From Bacteroidaceae bacterium (GTDB lineage: Bacteria > Bacteroidota > Bacteroidia > Bacteroidales > Bacteroidaceae): a stretch of 64,000 bases of DNA. Positions within the stretch are counted from its first letter, which is position 1. Every line of letters starts with the position of its first letter. The DNA lies in contig JAFSPM010000001.1 in NCBI GenBank assembly GCA_017442855.1, positions 117,554 to 181,553 on the forward strand. The letters are read 5' to 3'. Positions 1 to 9,090 of the stretch are shown piece by piece. Under the pieces are notes generated by a model, which was given only the letters and a program-made list of their open reading frames with translations, did no database searches and had not been told where the DNA came from. A program made the translations under genes and the position numbers.

Positions 1-1111
1 AAATGTAGAAGGTTGTATCTGACGCCCCACGTACGACACAACTCATTCTTCCCACCAACGAATCAGCTCCATATTGTTGCATGGTATCAATCATCAAACC
101 ATTAGCGCCACTACCACTGAGTGATTTCATTAAAGCTGTGGGCAATGCTCCAACAAACGTAGTATCAACTCCTGTTAAGCCCACCAGCCATCCAATGCCA
201 TTCACTAAAATATCCATTGCACCAGATGCGCGAAAAACACCTATTCCAACAAGGAATGCCACCAAATAGGGGATGATTCTTACAGCAGTGGTAAACCCTT
301 CTTTCGCTCCATCTATGAACGCATCATAAACTTTTGCTTTTTTCCATACCCCCCACGCTATAAAAATAATGATGATACCAAAGAGAATAATGTTAGCTAC
401 TAATGTAGAGTAGGTACCCATAGTTTCTCGGCTAACTGTCAGAAATAACCACATCAACAGGCTGAAAAACAATGCTATTCCTACAACCAATGATAGGATA
501 GCCTTGTTAAACAAATTAATATGCTGGCTTATGCTGACTACGGTAATGCCCACAATAGTAGAGATGGTGGTAGTAATTAAGGTTGGAATGAATATATCTG
601 TTGGTTGAGCTGCTCCCATTTGGGCACGATACATCATGATGCTGATAGGAATAAGAATAAGGCCTGATGTATTGATAACCAAGAACATGATCATAGGATT
701 GGTTGCCGTATCTTTCTTTGGGTTAAGCGATTGCAATTCTCCCATAGCTTTAAGACCTAAAGGTGTTGCAGCATTGTCTAATCCTAACATATTGGCACTT
801 AGATTCATAAAGATAGATCCTAAGGCTGGATGTCCTTTGGGAATATCAGGGAAGAGCTTGCATAGTACAGGACTTAGGAATTTGGATAAGGCATTAATCA
901 TGCCACTTTTCTCGCCAATCTTCATGATACCTAACCAGAAAGCCAGTAAACCGGTTAGTCCTATAGCTATCTCAAAAGCATTTTTAGAAGAATCAAAAGT
1001 CGAGTTCACAAGCGTAGTAAAGATTTCTGTATCGCCAGTAATAAGAAGCTTGCTTAATGCAACACAGAAAGCAACAACGAAAAAAGCAACCCAAATATAA
1101 TTAAGTACCAT
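1..1111 (-). CDS. SpmA/SpmB-type nucleoside-recognition (Gate domain) membrane protein, partial
   Basis: This reading frame starts at the ATG at 1111 and runs off the left edge, giving about 370 visible residues. It opens MVLNYIWVAFFVVAFCVALS and is hydrophobic throughout, with many predicted membrane helices. It contains the GLTGLLAFWLGIMKIGEKSG and LGLDNAATPLGLKAM segments typical of spore maturation protein A, followed by an SpmB-like half with GSGANGLMIDTMQQYG and VVRGASDTTFYI. Fused SpmA-SpmB proteins of roughly 400 residues are common in non-sporulating Bacteroidetes, so the sporulation name does not imply spores. The transported substrate is unknown. Only the last few dozen residues should be missing. 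Confidence 0.85.
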   Translation of the reverse strand, partial: MVLNYIWVAFFVVAFCVALSKLLITGDTEIFTTLVNSTFDSSKNAFEIAIGLTGLLAFWLGIMKIGEKSGMINALSKFLSPVLCKLFPDIPKGHPALGSIFMNLSANMLGLDNAATPLGLKAMGELQSLNPKKDTATNPMIMFLVINTSGLILIPISIMMYRAQMGAAQPTDIFIPTLITTTISTIVGITVVSISQHINLFNKAILSLVVGIALFFSLLMWLFLTVSRETMGTYSTLVANIILFGIIIIFIAWGVWKKAKVYDAFIDGAKEGFTTAVRIIPYLVAFLVGIGVFRASGAMDILVNGIGWLVGLTGVDTTFVGALPTALMKSLSGSGANGLMIDTMQQYGADSLVGRMSCVVRGASDTTFYI

Positions 1112-1160
1112 GTCTTTGTCTTTTATGTTGCAAAAATACTAATATAAAAATAAAAAATAC

Positions 1161-1168
1161 TATCTTTG
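1161..1168 (+). promoter_or_regulatory. -7 box of the ruvB promoter
   Basis: TATCTTTG matches the Bacteroidetes -7 consensus TAnnTTTG and lies 26 bases before the ruvB ATG. I see no -33 TTTG at the usual distance. Confidence 0.55.
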
Positions 1169-1194
1169 TAATCTAAATATTGCAATAAGCATAT

Positions 1195-2220
1195 ATGAGA
1201 GAAGAATTTGATATACGAGCTCAACAGCAGAATGTCAGCGATAAGGATTTTGAGAACGCTTTGCGTCCATTGAGATTTGAAGATTTCAGTGGACAGGAAA
1301 AAGTGGTTGACAACCTGCGAGTATTTGTGCAAGCAGCTCGTATGAGAGGAGAATCATTGGATCATGTGTTACTACATGGCCCTCCTGGTTTGGGCAAGAC
1401 CACTCTGTCTAATATTATAGCCAATGAATTGGGTGTTGGAATAAAGATTACTTCTGGTCCAGTACTTGATAAACCAGGTGATTTAGCGGGTATTTTAACA
1501 AGTCTTGAGGAGAATGATGTATTGTTTATTGATGAAATACATCGCTTGTCACCTGTTGTGGAGGAATTCCTTTACTCTGCGATGGAGGACTATCGTATAG
1601 ATATCATGATAGACAAAGGTCCTTCTGCTAGAAGTATTCAGTTGGATCTGAATAAGTTCACGTTGGTAGGTGCTACTACCCGCAGTGGTTTGTTGACAGC
1701 TCCTTTGCGTGCTCGATTTGGTATCAATCTTCATTTAGAGTATTACGACAACGCTGTCTTACAAAAGATTATCGAACGTTCTGCTGACATTCTAGGAATT
1801 CCAATCCAAAAGAACGCCTCTGCAGAGATTGCATCCCGTAGTCGTGGTACGCCACGTATAGCCAATGCATTGTTGAGGCGTGTACGTGACTTCGCTCAAG
1901 TTAAGGGTACAGGTAGTATAGATATGTCTATTGCCCGTTATGCCTTGGAAGCATTGAATATCGACAAGTATGGATTGGACGAAATAGATAATAAGATTTT
2001 GCTGACTATCATCGATAAATTCAAAGGTGGGCCTGTGGGATTGAACACTATTGCCACCGCTTTAGGAGAAGATGCGGGCACGATAGAAGAGGTTTATGAG
2101 CCATTCCTCATTAAAGAAGGGTTTATCAAACGGACACCAAGAGGACGTGAGGTAACAGAATTGGCATACAAACATTTGGGACGTTTTCGTTTTTCTGAAC
2201 AAGGAGATCTTTTTAGTTAA
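1195..2220 (+). CDS. ruvB: Holliday junction branch-migration ATPase RuvB
   Basis: The product is the hexameric AAA+ motor that, with RuvA, drives branch migration of Holliday junctions in recombination and repair. At 341 residues it has the normal family length. Visible motifs are Walker A GPPGLGKT (62-69), Walker B FIDEIH (112-117), sensor-1 region GATTRSG (about 160-166), an arginine-finger segment PLRARFG (171-177), and the C-terminal winged helix ending near [15 protein letters not shown]. It is cytoplasmic. The flippase gene follows after only 6 bases, so the two are probably cotranscribed. Confidence 0.97.
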   Translation: MREEFDIRAQQQNVSDKDFENALRPLRFEDFSGQEKVVDNLRVFVQAARMRGESLDHVLLHGPPGLGKTTLSNIIANELGVGIKITSGPVLDKPGDLAGILTSLEENDVLFIDEIHRLSPVVEEFLYSAMEDYRIDIMIDKGPSARSIQLDLNKFTLVGATTRSGLLTAPLRARFGINLHLEYYDNAVLQKIIERSADILGIPIQKNASAEIASRSRGTPRIANALLRRVRDFAQVKGTGSIDMSIARYALEALNIDKYGLDEIDNKILLTIIDKFKGGPVGLNTIATALGEDAGTIEEVYEPFLIKEGFIKRTPRGREVTELAYKHLGRFRFSEQGDLFS

Positions 2221-2226
2221 AGGATT

Positions 2227-3669
2227 ATGGCAAATTTGAAATCTCTGGCAAAAGATACTGCCATCTATGGTTTGAGCAGCATTGTAGGCAGATTTCTAAA
2301 TTATCTGTTAGTGCCAGTTTATACCATTGCATTACCAGCCTCTGGAGGTGGCTATGGTGTAGTGACCAATGTCTATGCGTGGGTAGCACTGATGATGGTA
2401 ATCCTTACATGTGGCATGGAAACAGGTTTTTTCCGTTTTGCCAATAATGGCAAGGATGAACCCATGCGCGTGTATTCCACAACTTTACTTACTGTAGGTG
2501 GTTTCTCCTTAATATTTCTTATTATAGGTTTAGCGTTCTTGCACCCTATAGCAGGATGGCTTGGCTATGAAGAACATCCTTGGTACCTTGGCATGATGAT
2601 GATGGTGGTAGCGATGGATGCCTTTCAAGCTATACCATTTTCTTTCCTTCGTTACCAAAAAAAAGCCTTACGTTTTGCATCATTGAAGTTATTATTCATT
2701 TTCTTGAACATCACTCTCAATCTTATTTATTATGTTGGGATGAATGGTCATGATGTGGGTAAGGCATTCCTTATAAACCTTATATGTACATCATTTATTA
2801 TGGTGTGCATGATTCCAGAACTGCGTGGGTTTAAATATGTGTTTGATAAGGAACTTAACCATCGGATGATGCGTTATTGCTTGCCATTATTGATATTGGG
2901 CATTGCTGGCATCCTTAACCAAGTAGCCGATAAAATAATATTTCCTTATGTCTATCCAGATAAGGCTCAAGGCATTGTAGAGTTAGGCATTTATGGAGCA
3001 TGTGTGAAGATTGCTATGATTATGGCAATGCTGACACAGGCTTTTCGTTATGCATATGAACCATTTGTGTTTGGAAAGAGCCGTGATAAAGATAGTAAAG
3101 AGGTATATGCGCAAGGAATGAAATTCTTTATTATCTTTGCTTTATTGGCCTATTTGTCTGTAGTTTTCTACCTTGATATTCTAAAGTATTTAATAGGAAG
3201 AGGCTATTGGGAAGGACTGAAAGTGGTACCCATTGTTATGATGGCAGAGGTCTTTATGGGTATTTATTTCAACCTGTCATTTTGGTATAAGCTTATTGAT
3301 GAGACGCATTGGGGAGCATCATTCTCTATTATTGGTTGTGCTACTTTGGTTTTGGTCAATGTGTTCTTCATCCCCCAATATAGTTATATGGCCTGTGCTT
3401 GGGCCGGATTCTGTGGTTATGGTGTTGCGATGTTGCTTAGCTATTTGATAGGTCAAAAGAAGTATCCTATTAATTATGACCTCAAATCCATTGGAACCTA
3501 TGTATTGTTGGCTGCTGCCTTATATGTAGCAGCCGAGTGTCTGGAGATAGAGAACTTATGGCTTCGTCTTTTCTTCCGTACCATCCTGTTGTTGATTTTT
3601 GTAGCATATATTATCAAGCGTGATTTGCCGCTGAGAAATATTCCTCTGATAAATCGTTTCATCAAATAA
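2227..3669 (+). CDS. Polysaccharide/lipid-linked oligosaccharide flippase (MATE/MOP superfamily)
   Basis: A 480-residue integral membrane protein with about 12-14 hydrophobic segments. It opens MANLKSLAKDTAIYGLSSIVGRFLNYLLVPVY, the usual N-terminus of Wzx/MurJ-like polysaccharide biosynthesis proteins. Members of this family flip lipid-linked sugars across the inner membrane; the substrate cannot be read from the sequence. It is packed between ruvB (6 bases) and a DUF389 gene (7 bases) on the same strand, so the three likely form an operon. No glycosyltransferases sit nearby, so this is probably a stand-alone housekeeping flippase. Confidence 0.85.
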   Translation: MANLKSLAKDTAIYGLSSIVGRFLNYLLVPVYTIALPASGGGYGVVTNVYAWVALMMVILTCGMETGFFRFANNGKDEPMRVYSTTLLTVGGFSLIFLIIGLAFLHPIAGWLGYEEHPWYLGMMMMVVAMDAFQAIPFSFLRYQKKALRFASLKLLFIFLNITLNLIYYVGMNGHDVGKAFLINLICTSFIMVCMIPELRGFKYVFDKELNHRMMRYCLPLLILGIAGILNQVADKIIFPYVYPDKAQGIVELGIYGACVKIAMIMAMLTQAFRYAYEPFVFGKSRDKDSKEVYAQGMKFFIIFALLAYLSVVFYLDILKYLIGRGYWEGLKVVPIVMMAEVFMGIYFNLSFWYKLIDETHWGASFSIIGCATLVLVNVFFIPQYSYMACAWAGFCGYGVAMLLSYLIGQKKYPINYDLKSIGTYVLLAAALYVAAECLEIENLWLRLFFRTILLLIFVAYIIKRDLPLRNIPLINRFIK

Positions 3670-3676
3670 TGTTATT

Positions 3677-5059
3677 ATGGAGAATAATCAGAATGAAAAG
3701 AGTGTATTTGTATTCAAATCATTCATAGAAGAATATTTGGACGTGCGTCGCGATAAAGCAGATGAAAGTGATGCAGTTAAATCCATACGTGAAGGAGTAG
3801 AAATGAAAGGAGCTACCATTTGGATTTTAATAGCTGCTATCCTCCTGGCTTCTTTGGGTCTCAATGTGAATTCTACGGCAGTCATTATTGGTGCCATGCT
3901 GATATCTCCTATCATGGGTCCTATCATGGGTGTAGGACTGGCTATTGGTTTGGGTGACTTTGATTTGATGAAACGTTCTTTTAAGAATTATTTGGTGATA
4001 ACCTTGTTTAGTGTGGTTACTGCCACCTTATTCTTCTTGATTAGTCCATCTGTTTCTGAAGGCCAGTCAGAGTTATTGGCTCGTACTTCTCCTACTATTT
4101 ATGACGTTTTCATCGCGTTATTTGGTGGTGCTGCTGGCTTTATAGCCCTTTCTACAACAAAAAAGGGATCTGTTATTCCAGGTGTAGCTATCGCTACAGC
4201 TCTGATGCCTCCGTTGTGTACGGCTGGCTTTGGTTTGGCTACTGGTAATCTGATTTATTTCCTTGGAGCGTTCTATCTATATTTTATCAATTCGGTTTTC
4301 ATTTGTGTGGCAACCTACTTGGGAACTAGGGTAATGCGCTTTAGTAGGCTTCAATATGTTGATAAAGAACGTGAGAAGAAAGTACGCAAATACATTGTAT
4401 GGGTGGTAGTGCTGACCATGATTCCTGCACTTTATCTTACTTATGGTATCTTGAATGATACGATATATGAGGGTTCTGTGAAACGCTTTGTGAATGAGCA
4501 GTTAAGTTTTGAAAATGCACAAGTGGTTGATAAAAAGATTGAGAAACGCGATGATGGGAAAGTATTACGAGTGGTTTTAGTTGGCAAGGAGGTTGCCGAT
4601 AGTACTATTTTCATGGCTCAGCGTCGTATGATTGATTATAATCTTGGTGATACTAAGTTAGTGGTATTACAAGGAGTAAGTGGCCAACAGGCAGCTACGT
4701 TGGATATCACATCAGTGCGAGCTCAAGTATTAGAGGATTTTTATAAGAATGGTGAGGTTAAGCTACAACAACAATCCGTATTGATAGATTCTTTACAAAC
4801 TATGCTGGATACTTATATTTCCTATGATGAGTTGGCTCGTGCCTTGATGCCTGAAATGAAAGTACTTTACCCTCAAGTGAGTCACTTCGCTCTTTCCAAG
4901 TCGTTAGGGATGAGTATTGATTCCGCCAAGGTTGATACGATTACCTTTGCCATCATTCAACTCAATAAGCGTATGGATGAACGTGAAAAAGGTAAAATGG
5001 TTGAATGGCTGAAGGCACGTACCAATTCTAAAGAGCTCAAATTACTGATAGAACAATAA
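3677..5059 (+). CDS. DUF389 family membrane protein
   Basis: A 460-residue protein with an N-terminal soluble stretch, then about six membrane helices (roughly residues 45-270) containing the DUF389 signature NSTAVIIGAMLISPIMGPIMG and the segment GVAIATALMPPLCTAG. The last 190 residues are soluble and resemble the extra periplasmic or cytosolic tail seen in Bacteroidetes members. The molecular function of the family is not established. It is the last gene of the ruvB-flippase-DUF389 group and ends just before a strong hairpin terminator. Confidence 0.85.
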   Translation: MENNQNEKSVFVFKSFIEEYLDVRRDKADESDAVKSIREGVEMKGATIWILIAAILLASLGLNVNSTAVIIGAMLISPIMGPIMGVGLAIGLGDFDLMKRSFKNYLVITLFSVVTATLFFLISPSVSEGQSELLARTSPTIYDVFIALFGGAAGFIALSTTKKGSVIPGVAIATALMPPLCTAGFGLATGNLIYFLGAFYLYFINSVFICVATYLGTRVMRFSRLQYVDKEREKKVRKYIVWVVVLTMIPALYLTYGILNDTIYEGSVKRFVNEQLSFENAQVVDKKIEKRDDGKVLRVVLVGKEVADSTIFMAQRRMIDYNLGDTKLVVLQGVSGQQAATLDITSVRAQVLEDFYKNGEVKLQQQSVLIDSLQTMLDTYISYDELARALMPEMKVLYPQVSHFALSKSLGMSIDSAKVDTITFAIIQLNKRMDEREKGKMVEWLKARTNSKELKLLIEQ

Positions 5060-5063
5060 AAAC

Positions 5064-5089
5064 TATCCCCGCTCAATATAGCGGGGATA
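5064..5089. terminator. Bidirectional intrinsic terminator between DUF389 gene and deaD
   Basis: A perfect 10-bp inverted repeat (TATCCCCGCT / AGCGGGGATA) with a 6-base loop, followed by a T-rich run. It sits between two convergent genes and can serve both. Confidence 0.85.
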
Positions 5090-5095
5090 ATTATT

Positions 5096-7063
5096 TTATT
5101 TCTTCTTGTTCTTTTTTGCCCATCCGTCTTCGTTGAAGTTGGGCGCTTCTCCTTTAAGATTACTGTCTTGCATAAAGAACTGCATCCAATCGTCTTTGCG
5201 ACCACGAGGTTTTGTATAGCCACGTTCTTCACGGCTGGGTTTATTCTTGGCAGCTTTCTTAGCAGCCTTGATCTCAGCCAGCTGTTTCACTACCTCTTTA
5301 TCTTTCTCGCGGGCAGAACGACGACCTTCACGTGTTGGTCTTTCATCGATTCTTTCCCTGCTTCTATGTTCAGATTTTCTGTCAGACCTGCTCTTCCCAT
5401 CGGATTTTCTGGACTTTTCCTCTTCCTCACCACCAGGGTTCGAGAACTGCACCGTGATGGCTCTGTTCTTATAACTCTTACCATTTAAAAATCTTACAAC
5501 GCGGTCGCCATCTTCTTCCCTTACTTCAAAGAAGGAGTAATTCTGCATTACATCAATTCGTCCAATTTCCACCTTGCCATGTATATGTTCGTTGACAATA
5601 CTCATCAGTATTTTGGGGTTTAGATGGTCGGTACGTCCCAAATTGATGAACAAACGGCTAAAACCTTCCTCGGCTAAACGGTTACGACTACGTTTTCCTT
5701 CTTTGCCTTCTTTTTCTTTCTTACGCTCACGTCCATTGTCAATTTCTATCTCAGGACGATTGCGGTAGTAGTCTAAGAAACGATTAAATGCGATGGAAAC
5801 GACTCTTTTCAGTACATCTTCCTTGCTCAGCCAGTCAAGTTTGCGGTAAACCTCAGACATGAATTCATTGATTTCTTCCTCATTTACCTGAACTTTCTCC
5901 AGATTATCAATTGATTTCATCAACTGCTTCTTGCAAATCTGCTGACGGGTAGGCATTTCGCCTGCTTGGAATTCATGACCGATTACCTTTTCTATATTAC
6001 GCATCTTGCCTTTCTCACGAAGGTTGATGATAGCGATAGAAGTACCCGTCTTTCCAGCACGACCCGTACGTCCGCTTCGATGGGTATAATATTCGATATC
6101 ATCTGGAAGACCATAGTTGATGACATGTGTCAAGTCATCAACGTCAAGGCCACGAGCAGCTACATCGGTAGCTACCAACAATTGTAGATGGCGTAAACGG
6201 AACTTCTGCATCACCAGGTCACGAGCGGCTTGAGACAACTCACCATGCAAACTATCAGCGTTATAGCCATCCTGCATCAGTTTGTCGGCTATCTCTTGAG
6301 TCTCTATACGAGTACGACAGAAGATGATGGCATAAATGTTAGGGTGATAGTCAACAATACGCTTCAGCGTTTCATATTTGTCCTTAGCATGCACGCAATA
6401 ATAAACATGGTTTACGTTGTGCGTACTCTCATTCTTACGCCCAATGGTGATTTCCTTTGCATCGTGGAGATAGTTCTTGGCTATCTTTTCAATTTCTTTG
6501 TTCATGGTGGCCGAGAACATCAAGGTATTTCGTGTTTCTGGCACAGCCTCAAGAATTGCATTCAAGTCTTCAGAGAAACCCATATCAAGCATCTCGTCTG
6601 CCTCATCCATTACCACGTTTTTAATGTTAGCCAGTGAAACCTTCTCGCGACGCATTAAGTCAAGTAAGCGTCCTGGTGTGGCTACTACAATGTGTACACC
6701 TTGTTTCAATGCACGTATCTGGCTTTCAATAGATGAACCACCATATACAGGTAGCACATGGACACCTTCCACATACTTGGAATAATCCTTCAAATCACCA
6801 GCAATCTGGAGACAGAGTTCGCGGGTAGGACATAGTATAAGTGATTGTGGAACTCTTTGATCCACATCCAGTTTCTGTATTACAGGCAGACCAAATGCTG
6901 CTGTTTTTCCTGTACCTGTCTGAGCCAACGCCACGACATCTGCGTCGCCACTCAGCAAATAAGGGATTACCTCCTCCTGTACAGGCATAGGGCTAACAAA
7001 CCCCAGTTCATAAATGGCGCGACAAATGTCTGCCGACACACCCAATTCTTCAAAAGTCTTCAT
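5096..7063 (-). CDS. deaD: DEAD-box ATP-dependent RNA helicase (DeaD/CsdA type)
   Basis: A 655-residue RNA helicase, predicted to act in ribosome assembly and in RNA unwinding at low temperature. The RecA1 domain shows AQTGTGKT (47-54), PTREL (79-83), DEAD (153-156) and SAT (184-186). RecA2 ends with HRSGRTGR (328-335). A DbpA-like RNA-binding fold follows at about 480-560 (FINLGRTDHLNPKILMSIV). The last 90 residues are a highly basic, Arg/Lys/Ser-rich disordered tail with RS-like dipeptides, as in CsdA-type proteins. It is a single gene with its own promoter upstream and a shared terminator downstream. Confidence 0.95.
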   Translation of the reverse strand: MKTFEELGVSADICRAIYELGFVSPMPVQEEVIPYLLSGDADVVALAQTGTGKTAAFGLPVIQKLDVDQRVPQSLILCPTRELCLQIAGDLKDYSKYVEGVHVLPVYGGSSIESQIRALKQGVHIVVATPGRLLDLMRREKVSLANIKNVVMDEADEMLDMGFSEDLNAILEAVPETRNTLMFSATMNKEIEKIAKNYLHDAKEITIGRKNESTHNVNHVYYCVHAKDKYETLKRIVDYHPNIYAIIFCRTRIETQEIADKLMQDGYNADSLHGELSQAARDLVMQKFRLRHLQLLVATDVAARGLDVDDLTHVINYGLPDDIEYYTHRSGRTGRAGKTGTSIAIINLREKGKMRNIEKVIGHEFQAGEMPTRQQICKKQLMKSIDNLEKVQVNEEEINEFMSEVYRKLDWLSKEDVLKRVVSIAFNRFLDYYRNRPEIEIDNGRERKKEKEGKEGKRSRNRLAEEGFSRLFINLGRTDHLNPKILMSIVNEHIHGKVEIGRIDVMQNYSFFEVREEDGDRVVRFLNGKSYKNRAITVQFSNPGGEEEEKSRKSDGKSRSDRKSEHRSRERIDERPTREGRRSAREKDKEVVKQLAEIKAAKKAAKNKPSREERGYTKPRGRKDDWMQFFMQDSNLKGEAPNFNEDGWAKKNKKK

Positions 7064-7094
7064 TAAAATTCTATCAATCTTGATTTTAGGGCTG

Positions 7095-7125
7095 CAAAGT
7101 TACGATTAAGTGAGCAGAAAAGCAA
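7095..7125 (-). promoter_or_regulatory. Promoter of deaD
   Basis: On the minus strand: a TTTTG -33 element (TTG at 7125-7123), 20 bases of spacer, then TAACTTTG (7102-7095). This fits the Bacteroidetes sigma-70 consensus well and lies about 30 bases before the deaD start. Confidence 0.75.
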
Positions 7126-7186
7126 AATTTTTTGCTTTTTTCGAGTGTGAGTAACTTATCTAAAATTACGATTAATTTTAAACCTA

Positions 7187-7218
7187 TTTGCGAAAATGCA
7201 ATATGTTTTTTACCTTTG
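7187..7218 (+). promoter_or_regulatory. Promoter of the GH2-GH97 operon
   Basis: TTTG (7187-7190), 20-base spacer, TACCTTTG (7211-7218): a full consensus promoter. The predicted start of transcription (about 7225) argues against an ATG at 7228 and for the ATG at 7252 as the GH2 start. Confidence 0.8.
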
Positions 7219-7251
7219 TATTAATAAATGAACCTTAAAAATCTTATTGCG

Positions 7252-9078
7252 ATGAAAAAGACATTGTTTTGGATGTCTGTAATGATGCTGACATCCGTCT
7301 GTGCGTTGGCTCAAAGTTGGAAGCCAGCTGGTGACAAAATCAAGACTACATGGGCAGAACAGGTAAGTCCTACGAATGTATGGGCTGAATATCCTCGTCC
7401 TATTATGGAGCGTGCCGATTGGAAAAACCTGAATGGACTATGGAACTATGCTATCAAGGCTAAAGGAGAAGCTACTCCAAAAACCTGGGATGGTGAGATC
7501 CTGGTGCCCTTTGCCATTGAGTCATCCCTTTCTGGTGTCGGTAAGCATGTAAATGAAACAGAAGAGTTGTGGTATCATCGTTCTTTTGATGTGCCAAAGA
7601 ATTGGACTGGCAAGCGTGTGTTGTTACATTTCGGTGCTGTTGACTGGAAGGCTGATGTGTGGGTGAATGGCATGAGTGTAGGTTCTCACACAGGTGGTTA
7701 TGTTCCTTTCTATTTGGATATTACCGATGCTCTCAATACACGAGGAACCAATCAGTTGACTGTACGTGTTTGGGACCCAACCGACAAGAGTTATCAGCCT
7801 CGTGGCAAGCAGGTGAGCAATCCAAGTGGTATTTGGTACACCCCTGTTACAGGTATTTGGCAGACGGTATGGTTGGAGCCGGTAGCTGAGGCTCACATTG
7901 CCAATTTGAAGACCACACCAGACATTGATAACCATCAGTTGCAAGTGGAAGTGCAAGCAGAAGGTCTAAATGATAAAGGTTATCAAGCTAAGGTAAGTGT
8001 GTATGACGGACAAAAGTTAGTGGCCGAAGGCGGTGCTATCAATAACCAGCCTGTGCAAGTGCAAATGCCAGCTGATGCCAAGCTGTGGACGCCAGATGCT
8101 CCTTTCTTATATACAGTGAAGGTAAGTTTGTTGAAGAATGGGGTAGAAGTAGATAAAGTTGATAGCTATGCCGCTATGCGTAAGCTCTCTACTGGAAAGG
8201 ACAAGAATGGTATTATGCGTCTGCAACTCAACAATAAACCCATCTTCATGTATGGCCCTTTGGATCAAGGTTGGTGGCCAGACGGACTTTATACAGCTCC
8301 TTCTGATGAGGCTTTGAAATTTGATATTCAGAAGACCAAGGACTTTGGCTATAACATGATTCGCAAGCACATCAAGGTGGAACCAGCTCGTTGGTACACC
8401 TATTGCGACCAGTTAGGCATTTTGGTTTGGCAAGATATGCCTAGTGGAGATAGGAACCCTCGTTGGCAAAACAAGCAGTACTTCAATGACACAGAGCTGC
8501 ATCGTAGTGCTGAGAGTGAAGCAAATTATCGTAAGGAATGGAAAGAAATCATGGATGCCTTGTACAGCAATCCTTGTATTGCTGTTTGGGTACCTTTCAA
8601 TGAGGCTTGGGGGCAGTTTAAGACTCAGGAGATTGTAGAATGGACCAAGGGCTATGACCCATCTCGTTTGGTAAATCCTGCAAGTGGTGGTAACCACTAT
8701 CCTGTGGGAGATATCCTTGACTTGCATAACTACCCACAACCAGATATGTATCTGTATGATGGTTCACGTGTGAATGTGCTGGGTGAATATGGTGGTATTG
8801 GACGAGTAATTAAGGAAAACATTTGGGAGCCAGATCGCAACTGGGGCTATGTACAATTCAATACAGAAAAAGAGGTGACCGATGAATATCTGAAGTATGC
8901 TCAGATGCTGAAAGACTATATCCCAAAGGGATTTTCTGCAGCTGTCTATACACAGACTACCGATGTGGAGATTGAGGTAAATGGCTTGATGACTTATGAT
9001 CGCAAGGTAATCAAGTTGGATGAGGCTCAACTCAGACGTATGAATTCTAGTATTAGTCACTCGTTAGATAATGAATAA
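7252..9078 (+). CDS. Secreted glycoside hydrolase family 2 (beta-galactosidase/glucuronidase type)
   Basis: 608 residues from the ATG at 7252, chosen because it begins a clear signal peptide (MKKTLFWMSVMMLTSVCALAQ) and lies downstream of the promoter. The layout is that of GH2: a jelly-roll sugar-binding domain (WYHRSFDVP, VDWKADVWVNG), an Ig-like domain, and a TIM barrel. The likely acid/base is Glu451 in PFNEAWG and the likely nucleophile is Glu512 in LGEYGG. It is predicted to be periplasmic. At about 600 residues it is a short GH2 without extra C-terminal domains. The exact substrate is not readable. The GH97 gene follows after 12 bases. Confidence 0.88.
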   Translation: MKKTLFWMSVMMLTSVCALAQSWKPAGDKIKTTWAEQVSPTNVWAEYPRPIMERADWKNLNGLWNYAIKAKGEATPKTWDGEILVPFAIESSLSGVGKHVNETEELWYHRSFDVPKNWTGKRVLLHFGAVDWKADVWVNGMSVGSHTGGYVPFYLDITDALNTRGTNQLTVRVWDPTDKSYQPRGKQVSNPSGIWYTPVTGIWQTVWLEPVAEAHIANLKTTPDIDNHQLQVEVQAEGLNDKGYQAKVSVYDGQKLVAEGGAINNQPVQVQMPADAKLWTPDAPFLYTVKVSLLKNGVEVDKVDSYAAMRKLSTGKDKNGIMRLQLNNKPIFMYGPLDQGWWPDGLYTAPSDEALKFDIQKTKDFGYNMIRKHIKVEPARWYTYCDQLGILVWQDMPSGDRNPRWQNKQYFNDTELHRSAESEANYRKEWKEIMDALYSNPCIAVWVPFNEAWGQFKTQEIVEWTKGYDPSRLVNPASGGNHYPVGDILDLHNYPQPDMYLYDGSRVNVLGEYGGIGRVIKENIWEPDRNWGYVQFNTEKEVTDEYLKYAQMLKDYIPKGFSAAVYTQTTDVEIEVNGLMTYDRKVIKLDEAQLRRMNSSISHSLDNE

Positions 9079-9090
9079 ACCATTTTATTT

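Noticed and set aside
7228-7251. Upstream ATG for the GH2 gene
   Set aside because: It lies only 9 bases after the -7 box, at the predicted transcription start; the next ATG opens the signal peptide.
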